Assembly: GCA_024195265.1 (NCBI GenBank)
Contig: JAJLRJ010000011.1
Span: 22,650,212-22,714,211 of the forward strand
DNA length: 64,000 nucleotides
DNA from: Dendrophyllia cribrosa
Taxonomy: Eukaryota > Cnidaria > Anthozoa > Scleractinia > Dendrophylliidae
Reading direction: 5' to 3'
Shown: piece after piece, positions 1 to 9,690 of the stretch
Numbering within the stretch: position 1 is the stretch's first letter
How the letters are laid out: every line of letters starts with the position of its first letter
The notes under the pieces: model-generated
Told to the model about the DNA's origin: nothing
What the model saw: only the letters and a program-made list of their open reading frames with translations
Database searches by the model: none
Program-made: the position numbers and the translations under genes

Positions 1-345
1 ACAGATTTGTTTTGAATACTGTTTCGAAAACACAACTCAGGGAAATTAATTCGTGAGCGGTCCACTTTCATATCTCAGCGGTCTGTATATCAATATTCAG
101 ACCTCTCAGGGAACCAATCAGAATGCTCCTTTTCTCCGTGGACCAATTCAGCCATAAATAATAAAAGCCGAGTGGTGCTCAGTAGCTTTCATATGAATGG
201 CCGCACTTTTGGATTTTATCCATAGACTAGCTCAAACCGTAGAAACATTTCGCTCAATAAACGGAGCTACAGGTACTGTTTGACAGTTTTTATCCACGGA
301 CTCAAAAACTTAGAACCACCTTGTTCTGCGCAATTAACATGCAGG
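1..345. other. No gene; left copy of a short host repeat
   Basis: I see no gene. The stretch from about 249 to 360 (cgctcaataaac, then actcaaaaac, accaccttgttc and atcacaggaaag) resembles 755-852 beyond the SINE, so the SINE sits between two diverged copies of a roughly 100-bp repeat. Confidence 0.45.
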
Positions 346-754
346 ATCACAGGAAAGTGTAGGCGCGGTGGTCTAGTGGTTAGCGTGTCGGACTTTCAAC
401 CTGGAAATCGGTGGTTCAAGCCTGGTCTCTGCCGTTGTGTTGTTTTCTTCAGACAAGAAACTTTACTCCACAGTGTCTCTCTCCACCCAGGTGTATAAGT
501 AAATACCGGCGAAAAAATGCTGGGAGTAACCCTGCGATGGACTAGCATCCCATCCAGAGGGGAGTAGCAATACTCCTAGTCACTTTCATAGCATATAAAC
601 CAGATCACCCTTTGATGTACTAGCATCCCATCCAGGGGGGAGTAGCAATATTCCTAGTTGCTTCATGCTACAGACACCGGGTTAAGCTCAGGCCGTGTGG
701 GCACCCTGTGGCTCGTGTGCGACTTTACATTTCTCTTTACCTATCACAGGAAAG
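346..754 (+). mobile_element. tRNA-derived SINE with 12-bp target-site duplication
   Basis: A tRNA-like head starts near 361, with an A box (tggtctagtgg) and a B box (ggttcaagcc), as in RNA polymerase III promoters. A non-tRNA body follows, running to about 742. The body contains an internal duplication: the block gactagcatcccatccag plus the following gggagtagcaatactcc occurs at about 540-575 and again, slightly changed, at about 618-655. The element is bounded by identical 12-mers atcacaggaaag at 346-357 and 743-754, as expected for LINE-mediated insertion. A related 12-mer (atcacaagaaag, 839-850) in the flanking repeat slightly weakens the duplication argument. I recognise a SINE but not a family name. 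Confidence 0.8.
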
Positions 755-854
755 CAATTTCGCTCGATAATATTAATTTAATGATTTTAAACACAGACTC
801 AAAAGTTGGAACCACCTTGTTCCGCATAATAAACAGTATCACAAGAAAGTAATG

Positions 855-1868
855 AAAAACATTCATTTTAATGGTCACACTTTAAGATTTCATACACCGA
901 ACCACTTTTTATAGCATAAACAGAACCACAGAAGATATACTGCGGCAGAGCTTTTATTTGCATAGTCACACTTTAGGATTTTTTTAACTAAAAAGTTAGA
1001 GACACTTTGAACCAAAACATCAGTAGTAGATAAAGGATTGAACTTCAGTAGCCTTTACATACGGAGCCCAGTTGGTGACACTTAATTTTCTCATCAAATT
1101 TCCTTTTCACGACTTCAATTTTCCTTCTTCGAATGACTTCAATTTCCTGGCACGACTTTCTTTCCGGCACGACTTTTTTTTCCGGCACAACTTTTTTTTC
1201 GGCACGAATTTTAGCGAAGACCCTGGGAACGAAGACAATGACCGAAGAACTGCGGGCGATGGAGGCAACGACAAGGATAAAGATAATGTTCAATGTTCCA
1301 AATTACATATTCCAACACTGACGTGCCGATAGGTTTTTAAGTGTATACCACACAAGGGATCGCTAGTGGCCCAAATCTTTACTTTTTTCTGACAATGAGC
1401 AAAATCTCGCACTCTGCTTACTTTCACACCATTTTGTTTGTTTCGAAGGTGAATCATACTCCGTAGTAGCCAATAAGAGCATGCCAAGCGAAAAGCAATA
1501 TTCACTAGTGAGGTGTATTACCCAATCAGTTATCAAATGGACTGTGTAACATCTTCGTTTGTACAAGATAATCATATACAAGTAAAACTATGATTGATGC
1601 TATAGTATTCATGGAGGGAAGCTTTTCGCCTTATATTTTTAACTAAAACCATACTGTAGTCAGTTGTAATCGTGGTAGTTTTAATTGTGCACGTCGTTCT
1701 ATACGAAGTATAGATTGATGACGTCAGTAGCATGACATTGCCAATGGAAACTTGGTAGGTTGCCTCCAATAACTAAAGCCCAGAAGTTCAAGCACACTCA
1801 TGCTTGCGTTCTTGAAAACTGACCTTTTAATGGCAAAACGTATTCAAGAAATGTTGGCCATGCACATA
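855..1868. other. No gene; short T-rich tandem repeat
   Basis: No convincing coding region. About 1147-1211 holds roughly four units of about 18 bp of the form ccggcacgac followed by a T-run. Open frames on both strands here are short and come from this repeat. Confidence 0.5.
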
Positions 1869-2186
1869 CCCCTGGGGGTACTCGGGTATGTTTTGGGTGG
1901 GTATGTGCCGCTCGGATCTCCAAATTTGGACTTCGATTTAGAACGAATTTGTACTCAAAATGATACCCCGTTCTAAAAATTGGTCAAATTTTAATCTATC
2001 CTTGTTCTCTAGAAAAGATGGCTGCTGATAATTTAAAGCTTTCGTGCGTTCAAAATATTATACCCCATTCTAGGAAACGTCTCTAAAGTGGATACCCCAT
2101 TCTAGATTAGGAGTCCCAAAATCACGACCCCCTTGGGCGGCACATACCCGTATAGGTATTTTGGAGGAGTACCCCACCCCCCGGGC
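1869..2186. mobile_element. MITE with imperfect terminal inverted repeats
   Basis: The left end (ccctgggggtactcgggtat, then gtatgtgccgc) and the right end (gggcggcacatacccgtata, then ggagtacccc) are inverted copies of each other. The interior repeats the phrase ataccccattctag. There is no open frame. No clean target-site duplication is visible, so the superfamily is left open. Confidence 0.7.
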
Positions 2187-2375
2187 ATATACCTAACTGA
2201 TAATCGCATTACAATCGCATTATAAGGTGGCAGATGTAGACCAAGAGCTGTTTAAGAGAGAAAAACCAGTAGCCTGCGTAGCAGGGGTCGGGGTGAAGGG
2301 AACTGGGGAGAGTGGAAAGGACACCTTTTGTTCATTTCTGCGGATGCTGGTGGCCGCAAAATTCTGTTTGGCTAA

Positions 2376-2537
2376 GGCCTGGTCGCACTACAGTCAAAAA
2401 CAAAAATCCGCCCGTGCAAAAATCGAGGAAAACAAAAGAAACCGCTTCGGTGGGACACGCTTTTTGTGGAATGTTTTTGTTTTTATGTCATTTTGCACGG
2501 GCTAATTTTTGTTTTTGTCTGTAGTGCGACTAGGCCC
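2376..2537. mobile_element. Short MITE with about 45-bp inverted termini
   Basis: The left terminus ggcctggtcgcactacagtc followed by aaaaacaaaaatccgcccgtgcaaaa is the inverted copy of the right terminus (ttttgcacgggctaattttt then gtagtgcgactaggcc). The roughly 160-bp element would fold into a near-complete hairpin. It may lie inside a larger element, because gcctgcgtagcagg at about 2273 and cgcaggctac at about 2775 also look inverted. Confidence 0.7.
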
Positions 2538-2539
2538 CA

Positions 2540-3653
2540 ATTCGAGCTGGACGGTAAACATAGTAAATTCCCGCGTGAAGTCATCCATGCGTAACAGCGT
2601 GTGCCAGTTTCTGATTGGTGAACGTATTGACAGTTGACGTATTAGTTTACAAGGAAATCGGTGGGCGTAATGCGAATAGCCTGGTTCTTATAGCAGGCGT
2701 TCCTTCCCTTCTCCCCATCTTCTTTTTCGCGCCCCCCCCCCCCAACTCCTCCCTCCCCGTTTACACCTATCCGCAGGCTACAAAACCAGTGATGACTATG
2801 TTTTTTACGAGACCTTTCTTTTTAAGAACCCTTATACGAGAAACGAGACCAAAAAAAGTCCAATCGAAATATCTAACAGCATGTCACAATTTTTTCGCTG
2901 AAGTTGTTTGATATTTGACTCCACTGATTTTCGTACTTTGGTCCTCTGTTTATTAGGAATGACCGTTGCGTGTTTTCTTTTCGGAATTTCTATTTTAGCG
3001 CAAAGCAAGTAACATCGTAAAATGACATTTCATTGCTCTTTTACAATTAAGGGATAGCTTATCTAGTGGTACACACAATCGTTTTTCTGGGGTTTGGTGT
3101 CATCTTGTCAACAATGTATTTTTTTAATGGAGACATTACTACTTTCCTACATTCCTACTTTATTGATTTTATTAAAGTAGAGCGGTTTTTCAATGGGTGT
3201 AGTAAAACCAAAATCAAAGCAAAATCAAAAATCAAAAAATCAAAATCAAAGCAAATAATCTGGCGGTCAATTAAAACGGGTTTAAAAAATGAAATGAACC
3301 AATCAGACATTTAAAATGATTCCATGTGGCCACCATGTTGAATTTTGATCAAAATGAATATTTATGTTATAAGGCCAAGAAAAGAGCCTCCAATTTTAAA
3401 TGTTCGCTTTATTTTAGGAGTGCTCTTTTTTTTCAAATTTATTTCGCCAATTTCTTGCTTGCTTTAACAAAAGAAAATCTATTTTTCTTCATCAGTAACT
3501 TTTCCTTTTCATCTCCTGTGATTGGCGTGAATTGAATTGAATTGAATTGATTGGCTGAAACCGATAACTCTTATGGTAATGTGGTCACTTTTTTTGTGTC
3601 GACCATAGTGATTTTGGGTTCTCCACATTATTTTTCACTAGTATTCAAACTCT
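2540..3653. other. No gene; low-complexity sequence
   Basis: Holds a C-run at about 2731-2744, an A-rich stretch with repeated aaaatcaaagc at about 3207-3260, and (gaatt)n at about 3530-3550. No supported coding region. Confidence 0.5.
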
Positions 3654-3709
3654 ATGGCGTGTACGTGGTTTAGAGAATCGCGACCGAAGAGAAAGGACAA
3701 GTCGAGAGC

Positions 3710-3820
3710 ATGAAATCCAAATTTGTCGCTGTTTTGTTTTGTCTGACAATGCTATTGCTGATAACCAACAGTGATGGGCTCAGAATGATTTTAAACGACA
3801 AGCGAGATATCTTCCGAAAG
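3710..3820 (+). CDS. First coding exon of an unidentified secreted protein (signal peptide)
   Basis: ATG at 3710 opens 37 codons that run exactly to a strong donor (cgaaag|gtaagg at 3821), so the exon ends in phase 0. The peptide has a classic signal sequence: a basic start (MKSK), a hydrophobic core (FVAVLFCLTMLLLI), then TNSDG as a likely cleavage region. The remaining residues, LRMILNDKRDIFRK, contain a Lys-Arg pair that could be a prohormone-type processing site. A 19-codon upstream frame begins at ATG 3654 and its stop (TGA 3711-3713) overlaps the start as ATGA, so it may modulate translation. No later exon joins it convincingly: the CUB gene downstream has its own signal peptide. Function unknown. 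It could be a peptide precursor or another secreted protein. Confidence 0.6.
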
Positions 3821-4044
3821 GTAAGGCTTTAATCAGCAAACAAATATGAGTAATTTTATCTCTGTTGCAAGCATACCATGATTACAAGTGACATTTAGAT
3901 TTGTATTTATCGGCACCGGCCATCTTGAAAAATAATACATTCTGCAGTCTTGTCCCGAGATTTCACCACGCATATGAAGACACTCTTGAATTGAGTTAAC
4001 TAAATACAAAAACTGAAAACCCTTGGGAAATAACAGCTATATAC

Positions 4045-4210
4045 AGCTATTTCAATTTAGGTTGTCGGGTGAGAACTTCAAGCGTACGCAACGAGACCGC
4101 AAGTTACTATGGGTAGTTGTAAATTGGTCTTACACTGTAGTCCAAGGTACCTTGCGGTCTCGTTGCGTACGCTTGAAGCTATCATCCGACAACCTAAATT
4201 GAAATAGCTG
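4045..4210. mobile_element. Palindromic MITE with TA target duplication
   Basis: The left arm begins cagctatttcaatttaggtt and the right arm ends with its inverted copy. The match runs about 60 bp per side, through the block cgtacgcaacgagaccgcaag, so nearly the whole element pairs with itself. TA lies immediately outside each end (4043-4044 and 4211-4212), which suits Tc1/mariner-type mobilisation. There is no coding capacity. Confidence 0.85.
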
Positions 4211-5003
4211 TAGATATATATTTATATATACAATTATGTATACAATGTGCCCTCCCGGTTATTACCATAATGGCTTTATGGCAACTCCTGAACTTGGGCA
4301 CAGGATGTACGGTTACACATTGTTGGATTGCATTGTGGAGTCACGAGAGTGCTTAAACTGCAAGCAGTGAGCGAAGCAATATGCCAATAGTGAACACCTT
4401 TTACGAGGCTCTCCACCCAATCCATAGAGTGCTCAAACTGTATGAATAGTGAGCATAATATACAATTATGTATACAAATATATGTATATAACAACTTTAT
4501 TTGAAACAATACATTATTTACATCATTGCATTACAATATGATACTACACGAACTACGCAGACGTACGATTACATTTACAAATTTACTAATACTAATTACA
4601 GAAGAACTATCCAGTTTCAACGAAAAGCAGGCAAGCACTTCTTTGCAATTGCAGTTTCTTTAATTATTTTATGATTCATGCTCGCCTACCCAAATAAGAA
4701 TTCTCCCTAATAATGTACATTGCCAAGGCTAAGCTCTGTTTGCTGGAAAGAGAACCAAACTGACACTGAAAGTTTGCCATATTTTGGCCACTTGCGTGGC
4801 CGTTTATTCTTAAAAATTGATATCAAAATCCAGATAAACTAAAAATAACAATCTAATTCCAGCAAAGGTGAGGGCAAACCCGCCAAGGCCCTGATCAAGC
4901 CCATGAGACAGGGCAGCCCCACCCAAAGCCCAGGCAATGTCCATACAACAGTAACTAATCATTATTTACTTGGTTCTATAAACGACCAAAATATTATGAG
5001 TAC
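4211..5003. other. Non-coding; probable 3' flank of the Ngaro-like element
   Basis: No gene. The 19-mer tatacaattatgtatacaa occurs at about 4222 and again at about 4460. The stretch 4860-4920 (ccctgatcaag, cagggc) may be a degenerate relative of the hairpin units that start at 5004. The 3' boundary of the retroelement could not be located. Confidence 0.4.
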
Positions 5004-5350
5004 AACACTGCACAATTGGCCCCTGCACAAAAGTACAGTGTTCCACTTCCATTCGTCCAAGTGGGTCCTGTCCACCTAACATCCTAATAATTGATTTAAC
5101 TAAATAATTAATTTTACTCAAGTGACCAGGTACAGCATGGAGATGATTGGCCCCTGCACAAAGACTCCATGCTGTTGCTGATTCCCTTTAACCTTAACGA
5201 CTAGTGTATGTAATTACAAATAACCCCTACTTACTCCAGGGATAGCACAGAGACAGTTGCCCCTGTTCAAAAGCTCCGTACCATCCCTGGCTGCGCCGCC
5301 AAACATGGCACAAAGGCAGTTGGCCCCTGCTCAAAAGCCCTGTGCCATGT
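5004..5350 (-). repeat. Four hairpins with variable stems and one conserved loop, 3' of the recombinase gene
   Basis: Four stem-loops lie at 5004-5042, 5133-5174, 5236-5290 and 5303-5350. Each loop carries nearly the same plus-strand sequence (ttggcccctgcacaaaag, with small changes). Each stem is different but self-complementary: aacactg/cagtgtt, cagcatggag/ctccatgctg, an imperfect ccagggat-based stem, and acatggcaca/tgtgccatgt. Structure is therefore kept while stem sequence varies. They sit between the recombinase stop (5397) and the unplaced 3' end of the minus-strand element, so they would lie in its 3' untranslated region. The role is unknown; recognition by an element protein or by the replication machinery is a guess. 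Confidence 0.8.
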
Positions 5351-5396
5351 GTGACAGCTACATGTATGTACACAACAATGGGCATTCGATAGATGA

Positions 5397-6317
5397 CTAG
5401 CCTGTTACCGCTGAAATTGATCCCACAGTGGGAGTTCTAATGTACCGGAGAAAGGCATTGGATTTCCACCTACCAAAAGATCTTATTTGGGCATCGGACA
5501 TGCCTTTTGCTGCTGCCCACGAGGCTGCACCTATCCTAAAACTGTGCGATTTATATCTGGACACATCCAGATCACAAAATTTTAGAGCGTCTGCCAACGA
5601 TGTTGTAAAATAAGAACGAGATATTGGTGATTTGTCCGGCCAGCAGAAAAGTGGGCCTGGAAAATCTCCCCGAATGTTTAAATATGCTAACAGTAACGAG
5701 ACTGGGCACACAGGCTTCTCCCGGTAAATAAATATATCTACTGGACTAGCAGGATCGCTATGCTTGTAATTTTTCAATGTTAGCTTAACAGCATTGATGT
5801 ACCCTTCTCTGGTTTTCATAAAATTAATCTGGTTGATTAAGATCAAATTTGTCTGTGGCTGAGTAAGACGGTATGTCATCTCGCCCACCCTCAATGCTGC
5901 AAAAAAAGCAAAAGCATACATCGCCTGTGCTAATTTTTTGTTATATAATGCTGACTGTGTGTGTTCACATGCTAAAATAATGTTCTCAAGGACTGGTAAT
6001 GAAATTGGCAACCGGGAATCGTGAGAGGGATTCAGTTTTCTGTAACCCCGCAGCGCTAATTGAATCATGTGCTCCTTTGTTGGGTCTGGCAATGAAGCTA
6101 AGCGATGAGGGTAACTGAGAGCTGAAATGTAAGTCAAAACCGTGGAAGTTGCATACTTTTGTTCAGCCAAGAAGGCTATGAAGAGTGCCAACACCTGAGC
6201 AGATAGTGGAAAAACGGGCCCCTGGAGCTTAAGTCTTTCTGACTGAAACTGTTGCAAGATCTGCCAGGGACGACGATATGTACCTAGGGAAGTCACACTC
6301 AAGCTAGCATTAAACAA
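5397..6317 (-). CDS. Tyrosine recombinase of an Ngaro/DIRS-type retrotransposon
   Basis: A 306-residue open frame with a helical N-terminal core-binding part (about residues 1-100) and a catalytic C-terminal part. The catalytic residues of the tyrosine recombinase family are all visible: Arg in FAALRVGEM (about residue 143), His and Arg in SHSFRIGAA (about 262-265), Trp in SFGRWKS and the nucleophile Tyr in FLRYIRTP (about 293). In this retroelement class the recombinase, rather than a DDE integrase, inserts a circular DNA intermediate. The frame starts 5 bases after the RT gene ends, giving the order gag, RT-RNase H, recombinase seen in Ngaro elements. No methyltransferase domain of the DIRS1 type is seen. 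The frame is intact, so the copy may be fairly young. Confidence 0.92.
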   Translation of the reverse strand: MFNASLSVTSLGTYRRPWQILQQFQSERLKLQGPVFPLSAQVLALFIAFLAEQKYATSTVLTYISALSYPHRLASLPDPTKEHMIQLALRGYRKLNPSHDSRLPISLPVLENIILACEHTQSALYNKKLAQAMYAFAFFAALRVGEMTYRLTQPQTNLILINQINFMKTREGYINAVKLTLKNYKHSDPASPVDIFIYREKPVCPVSLLLAYLNIRGDFPGPLFCWPDKSPISRSYFTTSLADALKFCDLDVSRYKSHSFRIGAASWAAAKGMSDAQIRSFGRWKSNAFLRYIRTPTVGSISAVTG

Positions 6318-6322
6318 TTGAG

Positions 6323-8392
6323 TTAACCTATTGCCCAGTTCTCTGGTAGCAAGTGTGGTGGTAGCGGGGTCGGTGTAGGATGCATGCCCTTCGACATGGC
6401 TTTGAATTTGCCCACCTGCAAACGAGACAAACTATCAGCTAGAACATTCTTAGCCCCTTTTATGTGTCGGGCCTTAAAGAAAATGTTGTTTTGTAAGCAG
6501 GTGAGCACCAAAATGCGAAGCAGACCTAGTAATTTGGTATCTTTTGTAGTTTGCTTGTTGATCACATGAACTATGCTCTCATTATCTGTCCAAAAAAGCA
6601 CCCGTTTGTTTTTTAACTCCTTGCTCCACAGGCTAAGTCCGGCAACAATGGGGAAAAATTCAAAAAAACAAATATTATTTCCTTTCCATGCGTCTGGCCA
6701 GCTCCCATATGCCCATTGTGTACCAAAAATTATTCCATAACCCGTAGATTGAGCGGAATCCGTATAAAAACATAAGCTAGACGATGATGACCAGTTTTCT
6801 TCAAGGAAAAATGACTTGCCATTGAACGATTGTAAAAATGTTCCCCAAATTTGCAGATCCTTTTTGGTTTCCATTGTCAGGCGAATCTTATAATGAGCGT
6901 ATTTGACACCCATTGTAAGATTGATCAGTCTACGGAGAAAGACTCTTCCTGCGCTAATCACTGAGCATGCAAAATTCAACAAACCTATAAGAGACTGGAG
7001 TTCTCTCAACGTAACTTTCTTTCTGGATAGAAAATTGTGAATTGTTATTAAGCATTTGTCCACTTTTTCCTTAGGAAGCCTGGCCTCATGCGTCGCACAA
7101 TCTAATTCTATGCCTGCAAATGTTAACACATGTTCTGGACCTTCTGTTTTTTCAGGCGCCATAGGAACCCCTATGTCTTCACAAAATTGCAAAAAACGTT
7201 GAAGGCTAGCACTGCACGCCTCGCGCGACTTATCCAAAATAAGGAAATCATCCAAAATGTGTATAATATTTGGAACATCTAGTTTGGTACGAGCCACCCA
7301 TTCCATTGCTGTGCTTAGTCTTTCAAAACTCTTGCACGAACTTGCGCAACCCATTGGCAGGCATAAATCTACATAAAACTTCCCCTTCCAACTTAACCCT
7401 AGTAAGTGGTAATCAGAGGGGTGCACCGGTATTATCCTAAAAGCACTCCTAACATCAGTTTTAGCCATAGCACAGCCTTTGCCTAACTTTTGGATAATCC
7501 TAACTGCGTTATCCACCGTGCCATATTGCACTGAACAAAATGCCGGGGAGATAAAATCATTAACAGAGCCTCCATGTGGAAAGGACAGATGATGAATCAT
7601 CCTAAATTCCCCTGGTTGTTTCTTGGGAATAACTCCCAGAGGAGAAACCCTGAAAGTGTCAAATGGGGGCTTATCAAAAGGTCCAGCTATTCGCCCTAAC
7701 TGTCTTTCTTTAGCCAATTTACAATCAACAGTTTGGGGATGTTGTGATGCAGAAAGAAGGTTGTTGGACGAAGTGCAACTTTTTGGCCCATTAAAATGTA
7801 AGCGAAAACCATGAGTGAAATCTGTCAACAACTGATGATCTGTATACCCGTCTATATAAGAGGCTAAAATGCTAGCTTTTACTGGCGTTGGGAGTGCTCC
7901 TGGTGTTGGAAACAACAGGTTTTGACCCTGTAGGACCTGATTTGGTTTTGGCAGGTTGTGGGCATTGACTGATGGGATGATTTTGCCGCAGGTATAACAC
8001 TGGTGTTTGAAGGTACACCCTGGGCAGGCAATACCTCTGTGGTATTTCCAACAATACCCCCTTGGTACATAGATATAGCGCCCCCCTTGCTTACTCCTTC
8101 CCTGTTGGGTGCTGGGTTTTGTCCGAAAGGAATGAGCCCTTAGCCACAATTCTGAATGGATTTGGTCCCAAGGTACCCCTTTGGACTCCCGCAGCTGATG
8201 AAAATGTTCATCATAAAATCTCCAATTTGCCCCCAGAGTTGCCAACTCTCGGATTATTGATCCGTATTTCATTAAGGCAGGAGTATCATGGGGGGCTTTT
8301 TCTGCATACACGGCCACAAAGGTTTGGAAGGCAGCCTTCCATTGGTCAACTGTCTGTATTGATTGTCTTTTGGGGTTCGGAGCAATAACCAT
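6323..8392 (-). CDS. Reverse transcriptase-RNase H polyprotein of the Ngaro-like element
   Basis: A 689-residue open frame. About residues 105-140 carry a Cys/His cluster (CWKYHRGIACPGC, then HQCYTCG) that is probably the end of gag. The RT follows: fingers (FRMIHHLSFPHGGSVNDFI), motif A (AMAKTDVRSAFR), motif B (CLPMGCASSCKSFERL) and motif C with the catalytic aspartates (IIHILDDFLIL). RNase H follows with its acidic residues in LCFYTDSAQ, FFEFFPIV, FWTDNES and NVLADSLSR. The annotated first methionine is arbitrary: upstream the reading continues from gag after a one-base frame change near 8395. The enzyme would copy element RNA in the cytoplasm or nucleus; circular DNA is then integrated by the recombinase encoded next door. 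No internal stops are present. Confidence 0.93.
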   Translation of the reverse strand: MVIAPNPKRQSIQTVDQWKAAFQTFVAVYAEKAPHDTPALMKYGSIIRELATLGANWRFYDEHFHQLRESKGVPWDQIHSELWLRAHSFRTKPSTQQGRSKQGGRYIYVPRGYCWKYHRGIACPGCTFKHQCYTCGKIIPSVNAHNLPKPNQVLQGQNLLFPTPGALPTPVKASILASYIDGYTDHQLLTDFTHGFRLHFNGPKSCTSSNNLLSASQHPQTVDCKLAKERQLGRIAGPFDKPPFDTFRVSPLGVIPKKQPGEFRMIHHLSFPHGGSVNDFISPAFCSVQYGTVDNAVRIIQKLGKGCAMAKTDVRSAFRIIPVHPSDYHLLGLSWKGKFYVDLCLPMGCASSCKSFERLSTAMEWVARTKLDVPNIIHILDDFLILDKSREACSASLQRFLQFCEDIGVPMAPEKTEGPEHVLTFAGIELDCATHEARLPKEKVDKCLITIHNFLSRKKVTLRELQSLIGLLNFACSVISAGRVFLRRLINLTMGVKYAHYKIRLTMETKKDLQIWGTFLQSFNGKSFFLEENWSSSSSLCFYTDSAQSTGYGIIFGTQWAYGSWPDAWKGNNICFFEFFPIVAGLSLWSKELKNKRVLFWTDNESIVHVINKQTTKDTKLLGLLRILVLTCLQNNIFFKARHIKGAKNVLADSLSRLQVGKFKAMSKGMHPTPTPLPPHLLPENWAIG

Positions 8393-9006
8393 GCCCCTCC
8401 ATTACTTTTGTCTATTTTAAAAGTGTAGTCATCTTCAGTTTTTCCCATGCCCGAGATTAACAGGGCAGTAAAATCTACAAACTCATTGGCCCAAATCTGT
8501 TTTTTGATCTTAGATGATACCCTATGAGCTAATGGTATAGCTGCTGATAGGAATGAATTCTTACTTGTGTCCTCTCCTGGTGTCTGCATGCCTGTGATAT
8601 GTTGTACTGCCTCCTACACTGCGGTCTGGACCACGTTGCTTGCAGTTGTTCCTGGAGTCTCTGAAAGAGGTGTGTCACTAGTTTCAGCAACTGGTCTCAC
8701 CGGGTCGGGTATGAACTGTATTTCGGGATTTCCCGTCGTTGGTACTTGTGAGCCCCCAATATCTTGCAGAGCTTTCACCACAGCTGATGAAATCGCATTG
8801 CTGATGTTAGTCAACACGTCTGGAGACAGGAGCCCCTGTGTTGTATTCTGGCTTGTCCGTCCCGGCTGTAGTGCTGAGGGATGAACATTAGGCGGGCCAG
8901 GAGGGTTGGGTGCTGAGGGGCCTGGCAGGTTTGATTCTGCAGGGTCCGCTACCCGTCTTCTCTTCGAGACTCTCTCACTGTAGTTTGTGTTTCGCTTTGG
9001 AGGCAT
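8393..9006 (-). pseudogene. gag-like gene of the Ngaro-like element, interrupted
   Basis: The frame opens with ATG at 9006 (MPPKRNTNYSERVSKRRRV, a basic start), continues through a Pro-rich stretch, and is broken by one in-frame TAG at 8614-8616. Reading resumes in the same frame (EAVQHITGMQTPGEDTSKN) and then slips by one base near the GGGGC at about 8395 into the RT frame, where residues homologous to the gag C-terminus and its Cys/His cluster lie. The shift could be a mutation or a programmed gag-pol frameshift; the stop suggests decay. Basic, low-complexity N-termini are usual for gag-like proteins of this class. No further function can be read from the sequence. Confidence 0.75.
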
Positions 9007-9008
9007 GC

Positions 9009-9690
9009 TAGCAAGCGAAATAACAATACATCATTAAACTTCTTTGCCATCGTGCATATTCTAGACGCACTCATAATGTTAGCAGTACATGTGTAGTTTT
9101 CCCAGCGCCACGAGAGAGGCAACACCCGCATACCGTTGATACATCAGTAAACCTACAAAAACCATGGATGCGACAACAAAACAGGCTCTCAATATGGCCC
9201 TAAATATTGTACCCAAAAAACATCCAAAGACAGGATGGTAGACAGCCGTGGCAGAGTTACTACTGCAATGAAACTATTGCAGCAGGCATACTAAAATGAT
9301 GCAACAGCATAACCCGGTAACATGAATGGCACAGAGCTAAGAACCGCTCCCGCCGAAAGTCTCATGACCAATGCTGACAATGCCAGGCCCATCCCTTCCT
9401 AAATATAGGGAAAACCATAATTCCCTTGATAGGGGTTTAGGATGATCAACAATGGCAATATTAGGGGGGGGGGGGGGGGGGGGGGCCTTGCTCCCTGACC
9501 TTGGTAAATAAACTATCAAGGGAGGGGGGGGGGGGGGGGGGGGGTTGAGGTACTATGATCATGGTCACAAACACATGCTCGTAAACAACACATGACCATC
9601 CCCTTTTTCCCGTGGATAACCACAATATTCTACTGATTATAAACAATGAAAACACTTACTAATAAGTGGGGAAATCTGTACTCTTGACAT
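9009..9690 (-). other. Spacer between hydrolase and gag genes, with two long G-runs
   Basis: Non-coding in both directions apart from runs that would encode poly-Pro. Plus-strand G-runs of about 20 or more bases lie at about 9463-9486 and 9522-9544; in the minus-strand transcript they are C-runs. They separate the SGNH gene from gag. Confidence 0.5.

Noticed and set aside
8062..8884. Plus-strand frames of 105-108 residues
   Set aside because: They lie antisense to gag of the Ngaro-like element and are shadows.
9337..9655. Short frames with poly-Pro
   Set aside because: Caused by the two G-runs.
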